A stretch of 10,263 nt of DNA from NCBI GenBank assembly GCA_003152145.1, contig PLZL01000150.1:4269-14531 (forward strand), given 5' to 3'. A program made the translations under genes and the position numbers. The notes beneath the pieces were generated by a model. The model had not been told where the DNA came from and did no database searches. It saw only the letters and a program-made list of their open reading frames with translations. The first letter of the stretch is position 1. Every line of letters starts with the position of its first letter. Shown here piece by piece: positions 1-5,781 of this stretch. Source of the stretch: Limisphaerales bacterium. Its GTDB lineage: Bacteria > Verrucomicrobiota > Verrucomicrobiae > Limisphaerales > UBA11358.

Positions 1-568
1 GCAGGCCGCAGGAATAAATCGTTTCGAGCACCGCCAGGTCGCGCAGGCACGCGGCGGCTGAAATGGGACGGCCCGCGCCTTTTTTCTGCTTCTGCGTTTC
101 AAGCAGCTTTGCCGGCGCAGCGAGCATATCCTTCATTTGCTGAATCGTCAAAAATTTCGGCAGGCGCTTTTCCAATTTCGGCAGCGAAAGATTCTTAATT
201 GGCGACGTTTCGACCGCGCCATGCCGGATGAGAAATTTGTAAAATGTCCGCAGTGCGGAAAACCGGAGCTGGATTGCCGCGCGACCGAGATTGTGCCGTC
301 CGAGGAACCGCAGATAATTCCGGAAATCATCCCGTTGCAACTTGTCCCAGACAATTGCAGGTTGGGACTTTGCACTTTGGACTTTGGACTCTGGACTTTC
401 AAGTTGATGCCAGCGGACAAATTCCGTCAATGCCTGCCGGTAATTCCGCTGCGTGTAGGCCGACGCGCCGCGGTCAGTCGCCAGATGCGCGAGGAATTTC
501 TGAATCCACTTGTCAACCGGCGTCGGTTTGGTCGTTGAAGTGTCTGTCACGCGGAACAAATACAACAT
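1..568 (-). CDS. Tyrosine recombinase XerC/XerD-like, N-terminal part (runs off window edge)
   Basis: This frame is open from an ATG at 568 to the window edge and gives 189 residues. Residues 20-55 and 72-118 form the SAM-like core-binding domain of XerC/XerD recombinases, seen in WIQKFLAHLATDRGASAYT, NYRQALTEFVRW and LRFSALRTFYKFLIRHG. The linker SLPKLEKRLPKFLT (128-141) and the helix LRDLAVLETIYSCGL (175-189) lead into the catalytic domain. The window ends on the first base of codon 190, expected to be the first catalytic arginine; the other catalytic residues lie outside. Such enzymes carry out site-specific recombination, typically chromosome dimer resolution at dif, or element integration. 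A heptamer-derived insert (residues 57-68) and a long loop (153-173) enlarge it relative to E. coli XerC. No strong ribosome site precedes the ATG; a GTG at 550 is another possible start. XerC, XerD and phage-type integrase cannot be separated from this half. Confidence 0.88.
   Translation of the reverse strand, partial: MLYLFRVTDTSTTKPTPVDKWIQKFLAHLATDRGASAYTQRNYRQALTEFVRWHQLESPESKVQSAKSQPAIVWDKLQRDDFRNYLRFLGRHNLGRAAIQLRFSALRTFYKFLIRHGAVETSPIKNLSLPKLEKRLPKFLTIQQMKDMLAAPAKLLETQKQKKGAGRPISAAACLRDLAVLETIYSCGL
366..400 (-). repeat. Degenerate heptamer tandem repeat (about five CAAAGTC units) inside the recombinase gene
   Basis: Read on the minus strand, this stretch is GAAAGTC, CAGAGTC, CAAAGTC, CAAAGTG, CAAAGTC: five 7-bp units differing at one or two positions. 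It encodes residues 57-68 of the recombinase (ESPESKVQSAKS) in the loop between two helices of the core-binding domain. The host frame stays open across it. It resembles the short tandemly repeated heptanucleotides known from cyanobacteria and other large genomes; membership in such a family is inferred. Confidence 0.7.
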
Positions 569-590
569 TCCGCCGCAACTTGCAGCAAAA

Positions 591-719
591 TGGGTTAGTG
601 TCCCAATTTCAAACTTGCAAGCGGAACGCGAGTTCTCCCAACTCGCTGCATGTGCGCACGGTCCAGCCGCTGCGGATTGGGGACAATCGGCGCTCCGCGC
701 CAAATTAGGACATTACCCA
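591..719. mobile_element. MITE-like structured element with imperfect terminal inverted repeats
   Basis: The left end TGGGTTAGTGTCCCAATTT (591-609) and the reverse complement of the right end (701-719), which reads TGGGTAATGTCCTAATTTG, match at 16 of 20 aligned columns with one gap. Between them lie perfect small stems: GCGAGTT-CTCCC-AACTCGC, GATTG-GGGA-CAATC and GGCGC-TCC-GCGCC. There is no convincing ORF inside. Short A-tracts flank both ends (587-590 and 720-722) and could be a trivial target duplication. The element sits directly upstream of the recombinase start, so it may carry that gene's promoter. It could equally be a structured untranslated or repeat region; only copies elsewhere in the genome would settle it. 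Confidence 0.4.
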
Positions 720-752
720 AAATGGAAATGCCAACCGACGATTTTATTTCAA

Positions 753-778
753 GGTAAAGGACCGCCTCCTTTTTTACC
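753..778. other. Small inverted repeat resembling a weak terminator
   Basis: GGTAAAGGA, the loop CCGCC, then TCCTTTTTTACC form a 6-bp perfect AAAGGA/TCCTTT stem. It extends to GGTAAAGGA/TCCTTTACC if three extra T are bulged out. On the plus strand the stem runs into a short T-tract. No plus-strand gene ends just upstream, so a terminator role is not supported by context. Confidence 0.2.
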
Positions 779-855
779 ACTGGTGACGGGTCTTTTATTG
801 CCCTGCCAACTTCGCCAATGGCTCTAGAAACGATTTGAATTGATAGAACAAGTAG

Positions 856-999
856 AGGTTTCAGAATCCAAACGGCTATCTGAACATCACCGGGTTGAAA
901 GTGGCGTTGCTTCTCAGTTTCAAGAACGCCAAGCTGGAATGGAAGCGTGTCGTGAATGAGAAAGGCCGGAAAACATCCTGTTACACGAGTTTGAAATAA
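856..999 (+). pseudogene. C-terminal remnant of a GxxExxY-family protein
   Basis: This frame reads GYLNITGLKVALLLSFKNAK and LEWKRVVNEK before TAA at 997-999. It strongly resembles the C-terminal end of GxxExxY proteins (a PD-(D/E)XK-like family), whose final part typically reads like YLKATGLKVGLLLNFKNAKLEWKR. Upstream in the same frame are the stops TGA, TAG and TAG (841-855). The expected catalytic part (GxxExxY motif, then a V-E-L-K-A-like strand) was not found in any plus frame between 780 and 860, so only about 40 residues of what is normally a roughly 125-residue protein remain. I infer a decayed gene whose 5' part was deleted. Recognition is from memory of the family. Confidence 0.55.
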
Positions 1000-1000
1000 A

Positions 1001-1018
1001 TCATCCGCGTAATCCGCG
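1001..1018. repeat. Doubled 9-mer between GxxExxY remnant and msrA
   Basis: TCATCCGCG and TAATCCGCG are two adjacent 9-bp units; on the minus strand they read CGCGGATTA and CGCGGATGA. The same bases contain the inverted repeat CCGCG-TAATC-CGCGG (1005-1019), which lies just after the msrA stop in the direction of msrA transcription. No T-run follows, so it is not a standard terminator. Similar (C/A)CGGATTA-type repeats are, as I recall, common beside GxxExxY genes; this link is inference. Confidence 0.4.
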
Positions 1019-1020
1019 GT

Positions 1021-1647
1021 TTAATTTTTTGTTTGCGGCGTTTCCTGAATTACTTTTTTCTTCTCAAGTTTCTCCAGCTTGGGCGCGATGACGGCCTGGC
1101 AGTAAGGCGCGTTGGAATTGTTGTCGTAATATTCCTGATGATAATTTTCGGCCTTGTAAAATTTCTTGAGCGACACGATTTCCGTGACGATGGGATTATG
1201 GATATCCTTTTGCGCCTCGAGCTTTGACTTTTCCGCCTCGAGCTTCTGCTTCTCGTCGCGGTAAAGAATGATGGAACGATAGGATGTGCCTTCGTCCGCG
1301 CCCTGGCGGTTCAAGGTTGTCGGGTCATGCGCCTGCCAGAACACTTCGAGCAGTTTATTGTAAGAAATTTTCGCGGGATCGAAGACGATTTCCGTGACCT
1401 CGGCGTGGCCGGTCGTTTCGGTGCAGACCTGCTGATAAGTCGGGTTCTCGGTTGTGCCACCCGCGAAGCCGCTGGTGACGGTGACGACTCCGGGCAAGCG
1501 TTCAAAGACGGCTTCCATGCACCAGAAGCAGCCGCCGCCGAGGTCGGCAATTTCAGTTTTGTTTGTGCTCATAAAATTGGCCGGTTGCGCGGGCGCGGAA
1601 AAATTAATCGCGCCCAAGGTCAGCAAGAAATAAACCATCCATTTCAT
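1021..1647 (-). CDS. msrA: Peptide-methionine (S)-S-oxide reductase, exported form
   Basis: MsrA reduces the S-epimer of methionine sulfoxide, free or in proteins, and so repairs oxidised proteins. The 208-residue product has the MsrA signature GGGCFWCMEAVF with catalytic Cys40. Also present are the HAEVTEIVFDP strand (81-91), AHDPTT (106-111), a variant DEGTSYRS (118-125), YHQEYY (169-174) and YCQAVIAPK with a likely resolving Cys183. Residues 1-20 (MKWMVYFLLTLGAINFSAPA) form a Sec signal peptide, so the enzyme probably works in the periplasm. An internal ATG (Met26, at 1572) could give a cytosolic form. It is last in the minus-strand operon after tsp, the exported unknown and yacG, which fits an envelope-repair role. 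No clear ribosome site is visible; a REP-like hairpin ends 11 nt before the start. MsrB is not fused or adjacent. Confidence 0.95.
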   Translation of the reverse strand: MKWMVYFLLTLGAINFSAPAQPANFMSTNKTEIADLGGGCFWCMEAVFERLPGVVTVTSGFAGGTTENPTYQQVCTETTGHAEVTEIVFDPAKISYNKLLEVFWQAHDPTTLNRQGADEGTSYRSIILYRDEKQKLEAEKSKLEAQKDIHNPIVTEIVSLKKFYKAENYHQEYYDNNSNAPYCQAVIAPKLEKLEKKKVIQETPQTKN

Positions 1648-1658
1648 AATTTCAAACT

Positions 1659-1681
1659 CGCAGGCGAGATGCCTGCGCTAC
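1659..1681 (-). repeat. Single REP-like element: GTAG foot plus 7-bp hairpin
   Basis: On the minus strand the sequence is GTAG followed by CGCAGGC-ATCTC-GCCTGCG, a perfect 7-bp stem with a 5-nt loop. A GTAG or GGAG tetranucleotide 5' of a palindrome is the hallmark of REP sequences mobilised by RAYT (Y1 HUH) transposases. The TAG of the foot is also the stop codon of yacG, and the hairpin ends 11 nt before the msrA ATG. It therefore lies in the operon's intergenic RNA, where it could affect msrA translation or mRNA stability. Confidence 0.6.
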
Positions 1682-1923
1682 TCTTCCAGTTTATCCAGAT
1701 GTTCGCCCGGCGGCAGTTCGGCGAACTCCTCAAAATGTTCCGGCCGGAGCGGCTCGGAAATGACGTGCTCGCCGCCGAGCCATTTGCCGAGGTCAATCAA
1801 CCTGCACCGATGCGAGCAAAACGGGCCGAATTCTCCGGCAAACCAGTCGCCGGATTTTTTGCATGTGGGACAAACTCCCCGGTTGCTCTTATTTCGTTTC
1901 GCTGGCAATCGTTTTGATGTCAT
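1678..1923 (-). CDS. yacG: DNA gyrase inhibitor YacG, zinc-binding
   Basis: YacG is a small zinc protein that in E. coli binds GyrB and inhibits gyrase. The 81-residue product has four cysteine ligands in a C-x2-C-x14-C-x3-C arrangement (Cys18, Cys21, Cys36, Cys40), within [10 protein letters not shown] and [20 protein letters not shown], the last being the conserved family core. The acidic tail ([20 protein letters not shown]) is also typical. I start at ATG 1923, which overlaps the 3' end of the upstream gene by 35 bp. An ATG at 1944 adds seven residues, with a longer overlap and no family support. The stop TAG is provided by the REP foot. The overlap suggests translational coupling to the gene before it. 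The cytosolic, gyrase-related role has no obvious link to the envelope functions of its neighbours. Confidence 0.9.
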   Translation of the reverse strand: MTSKRLPAKRNKSNRGVCPTCKKSGDWFAGEFGPFCSHRCRLIDLGKWLGGEHVISEPLRPEHFEEFAELPPGEHLDKLEE

Positions 1924-2470
1924 TGACCACGTTTGTGGTCTCATCCGGCGACGCCCCGCCGTCGGTCAAAATCTTTTGCACACCACCAAAAATCATCTGT
2001 TGCTGGGCCGCCGTCAAATGCGCGCTGTTGAAGATGGCGTGGGTATATTGGGCTAGTTTCGGCTGCGCAGTGCGGAGCTTTTCCTTCCCGGCAATGGCCG
2101 TTATCAAATCATCGGCCAGCTTGGAAATGGACGCCGGCTGTGGCTTTGCGCCTTGGGCGGCAATGGCCAGATCATTCGTCAATGTTTGTTTCTGGACGGT
2201 GAGGGAAGTGGCGGCCGCCGCGTTGCCGATGGCGGCGAAATCGTTGCGCAGGCTCTCGATGTTTTGCAGCGTGGCCTGGAGCGCCGGATCGGGCGGCTGA
2301 TTTGGATTGTTTTGCGGTGGTGCGGGCGGCGGGTTGTCCAGAAGCTGCCGGTTTGCGGCGGTTTCCTTGGCGGAGACATTTTTCGCCTGGCGTATCGCCG
2401 CCGAATAAGGGTCGGCCAGGATGCTGTTGGCCATGAACAAGGCGCAGGTGAGTGCGATGAACGGCTTCAT
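1889..2470 (-). CDS. Small exported Ala/Gln-rich protein of unknown function
   Basis: I do not recognise a family. The 193-residue product starts with a clear Sec signal peptide ([19 protein letters not shown], likely cleavage before DPYSA). A Pro/Asn/Gln-rich linker follows at about residues 46-60 ([18 protein letters not shown]), then a likely all-helical region rich in Ala, Gln, Leu and Thr to the end. There are no conserved Cys or metal motifs. ATG 2470 lies 4 bp after the tsp stop, so the two are probably translated together; a TTG at 2488 would only overlap tsp and spoil the signal peptide. It overlaps yacG by 35 bp at its end. Placement directly after a tail-specific protease makes a periplasmic partner or substrate of that protease possible, but this is inferred from position alone. 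Confidence 0.75.
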   Translation of the reverse strand: MKPFIALTCALFMANSILADPYSAAIRQAKNVSAKETAANRQLLDNPPPAPPQNNPNQPPDPALQATLQNIESLRNDFAAIGNAAAATSLTVQKQTLTNDLAIAAQGAKPQPASISKLADDLITAIAGKEKLRTAQPKLAQYTHAIFNSAHLTAAQQQMIFGGVQKILTDGGASPDETTNVVNDIKTIASETK

Positions 2471-2474
2471 AACT

Positions 2475-4712
2475 TCACTGGTCTGCAATTAAACTGGCAT
2501 TTTTCGACAGCAACGAAACATAGTCTTCAAGAATGTGTTCGCTTTCATCGAGCCGGGCGTCGTCATTGAGGCGGCCCTCGGAGATGTTGGCGGGCGAATT
2601 GGTTTCCACAAGCTGCGGGGGCAGGCCGGGTTCCCCGGCGTTTTCGACGGTCAGTTCAAAAACCTTTTCGTTGGGCGTCCCGTGTTTGGCCAGTTCCCCG
2701 TCGCGGGCCATTTTCTGCGCTGCGTTTTCCTTGCGTTCCTTCAAGGCCTCCTGCTCGTTGAGCGTGGCGGTCTTGTCGGCCTGCATTTTTTTGAATTCAT
2801 CAATGCCCTGACGGATGTAATTGAAATCCCGGTTGGTGGTGGTGCGCGTTTCCGAGTTCCGGCGCAAATCGGCGAGATAAGGCTGAACGAGGTTGAGCTT
2901 GTTGAAATCCACGCCGGGAATGGGATCCCAAGGCAGCGGGTTTTCGAGCGCGCCTTCGCCGATGTCGGTCGAGTAATTCAACACGTCCGGCAGCACGATG
3001 TCCGGCTCGACGCCCTTCAATTGCGTGGAAGCGCCGGTGACGCGATAAAATTTGCTGATGGTGATCTTGAGTGTGCCGGGGTCGTTGGTGGCGGTCGGCG
3101 TGGCCGGCCAGATAAACTGCCGGAGGGGCGTGAGGTTTTGCACCGTGCCTTTGCCATGGGTGGAGATGTCGCCGACAACAACCGCGCGGCCATAATCCTG
3201 CAAGGCTGCGGCGACGATTTCCGCGGCGGATGCGCTGAACCGGTTGATCAGGACGACGAGCGGCCCGGAGTAAAGCACGGAGGAGGAGTTGTTGGATTTC
3301 ACCGCCACTTGCGCTACGGAATTGCGCGCGAGGACGACGGGGCCTTCCTTGATGAAGAGGCCCGTGAACTGGATGGCCTCCTCAAGCGAGCCACCGGGAT
3401 TGCTGCGCATATCGAGAATGATGCCGGCGACTTTTTCCTGTTCGAGTTTTTTGATCAGCTTGGCGACATCCACGGAAATATAATTATGTGCGTCCGAACC
3501 AATCGGCGCGTAAAACGACGGGACGCTGATGACGCCGATCCGGTTGGTTCCACCGCGGTCGTCGGGCAGTTCGATGAGCCGGGCCTTGGCTTCCTGGTCT
3601 TCAAGCTTGATTTCGTCACGCGTCAAAACCACCACGTGACGCGATGCGGGATTGTCCTTTTCGTCGAGTGTCAGCCGCACCTGCGTGTCTTTGGGGCCGC
3701 GGATCAATTCGACGACTTTGGTCAGTTCCATGTCAACGACGTTGACGGGCGGCTGGTTGCTTTGCGCGACGGCGATGACGCGGTCTTTTTTGTTGATCTG
3801 CCTGCTTTTGTCCGCCGGCCCGCCGGGGATGAGCGATTCAATGGTGCAATAACCGTAATCCTCGTGCAATTGCGCGCCGATGCCGGCAAGCTGCAGACTC
3901 ATGCTGATGCGAAAATCCGCCGCGTGCTGCTCGTTGAGGTAATCTGTATGTGGGTCGTAGGCGTGCGTGAGCGCGTTGAGATAGACCTCCAAAACATTGT
4001 CGCTGTCCCAATTGGTGTAATAGTGCAGGGTCCAGCTGTAACGTCGCGCCAGTTGGCTGGAGATTTCTTCATCGGCGGATTTGGGCACGGGCAAAACCGT
4101 GCCGCCGTTGGTCGGCGAGAATTCGCGGTCCAGTTTTTCCTGCAAATACTCGGAACGCAACCACTGGCTCCACAATTCCTTCGCCTCGGCCAAGTCCTTC
4201 GGATACGGCGCGTGCCGGCGGTCGAGCAGGATGCGTTCGTCGGTGTTAAACCTGAACCGGTCCTGCTTGAGCAGTTGGTTCGCGTAATCCGTGTGCTGCG
4301 TGATGCGCTCCAGAAACCGTTCGAAAATTTCATACGCGGGCGTGAGGTCGGCCCGGCCGCGGCCGCCGATGGTGAGCTTGTCCAGGTTCGTCCGGTAGTG
4401 CGCGAATTCGTCAATGTCCGTTTGCAGGAAGTTTTCGCGGCGCGGGTCGAGCGTCTGTAGATAGCCGTCGAAAAATTTTTCAGACATGGCCTTGTCGAGC
4501 GGTTGCAGTGAATACTGCAAATTTTCCAGGAACTGCGCGGTTTGGTAGGTGATGCGCGCGTCATTGGGTCCCGGCGCAAGGGGCGTCACAGTTCCCGGCG
4601 CCGTCGCGGTGGACGAGGCGGTTTTCGGGGCCGAGCACCCGGCGGCGGTCAACAGGCAAAGCGCCACCGCAAACGCGATGGCCGCACAAATTTTTATTTT
4701 CAAGCAACTCAT
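2475..4712 (-). CDS. prc: Carboxy-terminal (tail-specific) protease, S41 family lipoprotein
   Basis: Tail-specific proteases degrade or trim envelope proteins from their C-termini. The 745-residue product has a lipoprotein signal peptide ending LLTAAGC, with Cys26 the probable lipidated residue. The Tsp N-terminal helical domain covers about 50-240 (EKFFDGYLQTLDPRRENFL), a PDZ domain about 265-365 (LQLAGIGAQL, IPGGPADKS) and the S41 core about 390-575. Core motifs are GIILDMRSNPGGSLEEA (430-446) and RFSASAAEIVAAALQDYGRA (491-510). By alignment with E. coli Prc the catalytic Ser is 495, with Asp506 and Lys521 (GKGTVQ). The C-terminal Tsp domain follows to the end. The length is above E. coli Prc (about 680). 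It opens the minus-strand operon and is divergent from the FKBP gene. A long plus-strand ORF opposite it is a shadow. Confidence 0.95.
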   Translation of the reverse strand: MSCLKIKICAAIAFAVALCLLTAAGCSAPKTASSTATAPGTVTPLAPGPNDARITYQTAQFLENLQYSLQPLDKAMSEKFFDGYLQTLDPRRENFLQTDIDEFAHYRTNLDKLTIGGRGRADLTPAYEIFERFLERITQHTDYANQLLKQDRFRFNTDERILLDRRHAPYPKDLAEAKELWSQWLRSEYLQEKLDREFSPTNGGTVLPVPKSADEEISSQLARRYSWTLHYYTNWDSDNVLEVYLNALTHAYDPHTDYLNEQHAADFRISMSLQLAGIGAQLHEDYGYCTIESLIPGGPADKSRQINKKDRVIAVAQSNQPPVNVVDMELTKVVELIRGPKDTQVRLTLDEKDNPASRHVVVLTRDEIKLEDQEAKARLIELPDDRGGTNRIGVISVPSFYAPIGSDAHNYISVDVAKLIKKLEQEKVAGIILDMRSNPGGSLEEAIQFTGLFIKEGPVVLARNSVAQVAVKSNNSSSVLYSGPLVVLINRFSASAAEIVAAALQDYGRAVVVGDISTHGKGTVQNLTPLRQFIWPATPTATNDPGTLKITISKFYRVTGASTQLKGVEPDIVLPDVLNYSTDIGEGALENPLPWDPIPGVDFNKLNLVQPYLADLRRNSETRTTTNRDFNYIRQGIDEFKKMQADKTATLNEQEALKERKENAAQKMARDGELAKHGTPNEKVFELTVENAGEPGLPPQLVETNSPANISEGRLNDDARLDESEHILEDYVSLLSKNASLIADQ

Positions 4713-4804
4713 TGAATTGGCACAACTTCGACCAAATATAGCGTGATTTGTTCAGAAAGAAACCTTTTTGCGCGCGTGCTGCTGATTGAGCTGCAAAAGT
4801 TAGG

Positions 4805-4832
4805 TTGCATTTTTGAACCAAATTGCGATAAT
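4805..4832 (+). promoter_or_regulatory. Candidate sigma-70-like promoter for the FKBP gene
   Basis: TTGCAT (4805-4810) and GATAAT (4827-4832) are separated by 16 bp, giving a good -10 and a partial -35. The predicted start of transcription would leave a leader of about 15 nt before ATG 4854. It lies in the 141-bp region shared with the divergent protease operon, for which I found no equally good promoter. Confidence 0.35.
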
Positions 4833-4853
4833 ATCCGTCTGAAAATCGAAGTT

Positions 4854-5711
4854 ATGAAAAAAACCGCACTGATTTTGGTGTTTTGTTTAAGCACCGTCGC
4901 CCCGCTGCTGGCCGACGGCACGAACGTTTTGGCCGATGAAAAGTCTCGTATCAGCTACGCCGTCGGCATGATGACCGGCCACCAATGGAAACAACAGGAT
5001 ATTGATCTTGATCCGGACATCTACGCGCGCGCCATCAAGGACGCGATGGCTGGCGGGGCAATGCTGCTCACGCCGGAACAGGCGCAACAAACGATTGATG
5101 CCTTCAAAAAAGAATTAGCCGCCAAGCAACAGCAAAGACAGATTGAGCAGGCGGCCAAAAACAAGACCGACGGCGAAGCGTTTCTTGGCGCCAACAAGAA
5201 CCAGCCGGGTGTGCAGACCCTGCCCGATGGTCTGGAGTATCTCGTCATCACCAACGGAACCGGCGCGATTCCGGCGGCCGGCGACACGGTCACGGTGAAT
5301 TATCGCGGCACGCTGATTGACGGCACGGAATTCGACAGTTCCTACAAGCGCGGCCAGCCCGCGACATTCCCGGTTGGCGGGGTCATTCCCGGCTGGACGG
5401 AGGCGTTGCAAAAGATGAATGTCGGTTCAAAATGGAAATTGTTCATTCCGTCCGAACTTGCCTACGGCGGACAGGGCAACCGCGGCATCGCGCCAAACTC
5501 CGTTTTGATTTTTGAAGTCGAACTCCTCGCGGTTCAACGTCCCAACCCCCAACCGGCATCCGTGCCGCCGCCTTCCGCCAATCCACCCCTCACCAGCGAC
5601 ATCATCAAGGTGCCCTCCGCCGAGGAAATGAAGAAGGGCGCGAAAATCGAAATCATCAAGCCAGAGGACGTGCAGAAGCTCCAGCAGTCGCAATCGCCGC
5701 CGGCACAATGA
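4854..5711 (+). CDS. FKBP-type peptidyl-prolyl cis-trans isomerase, periplasmic
   Basis: The enzyme catalyses cis-trans isomerisation of X-Pro bonds and acts as a folding chaperone, as in the FkpA/Mip group. The 285-residue product has a signal peptide (MKKTALILVFCLSTVAPLLA). A helical FKBP N-terminal dimerisation domain spans about 28-130 (ISYAVGMMTGHQW, then a Gln/Lys-rich coiled coil near 88-104). The FKBP catalytic domain spans about 125-228, with VTVNYRGTLIDGTEFDSSY, FPVGGVIPGWTEALQKMNVG, KLFIPSELAYG and PNSVLIFEVELLAV. These carry the expected active-site aromatic and Asp residues. A Pro-rich tail (229-285) ending in a Lys/Glu/Gln-rich stretch is extra to the family. I use ATG 4854 because the signal peptide starts there; an upstream in-frame ATG at 4743 adds 37 residues unlike a signal. 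It heads the plus-strand run with htrA 70 bp downstream. Confidence 0.95.
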   Translation: MKKTALILVFCLSTVAPLLADGTNVLADEKSRISYAVGMMTGHQWKQQDIDLDPDIYARAIKDAMAGGAMLLTPEQAQQTIDAFKKELAAKQQQRQIEQAAKNKTDGEAFLGANKNQPGVQTLPDGLEYLVITNGTGAIPAAGDTVTVNYRGTLIDGTEFDSSYKRGQPATFPVGGVIPGWTEALQKMNVGSKWKLFIPSELAYGGQGNRGIAPNSVLIFEVELLAVQRPNPQPASVPPPSANPPLTSDIIKVPSAEEMKKGAKIEIIKPEDVQKLQQSQSPPAQ

Positions 5712-5781
5712 CCGGGCTTCTTTGAACAATTTGCGCGCCGCGTTATCCATTTTTCATGTCGGACAATTTGCGAATTTGCTT

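Noticed and set aside
137..708. Plus-strand ORFs across 137-708
   Set aside because: They run antisense to the recombinase and through the repeat element; the minus-strand frame has clear XerC/XerD similarity while these show none.
591..719. Reading the inverted-repeat element as an integron attC or a dif site for the adjacent recombinase
   Set aside because: The ends do not fit the attC core pair (RYYYAAC and GTTRRRY), and I see no dif-like 28-bp sequence with XerC and XerD half-sites.
2535..4460. Long plus-strand ORF (641 codons) opposite the tail-specific protease
   Set aside because: It is the antisense shadow of a clearly recognised S41 protease in GC-rich sequence; its translation shows no family features, only Val/Arg/Gly/Phe-rich shadow composition.
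4735..4740. TATATT as the -10 of the protease operon promoter
   Set aside because: No acceptable -35 lies 15-19 bp upstream on the minus strand.
5722..5749. Promoter between the FKBP and htrA genes (TTGAAC, then TATCCA)
   Set aside because: The -10 matches only its first three bases, so read-through from the FKBP gene is the simpler view.
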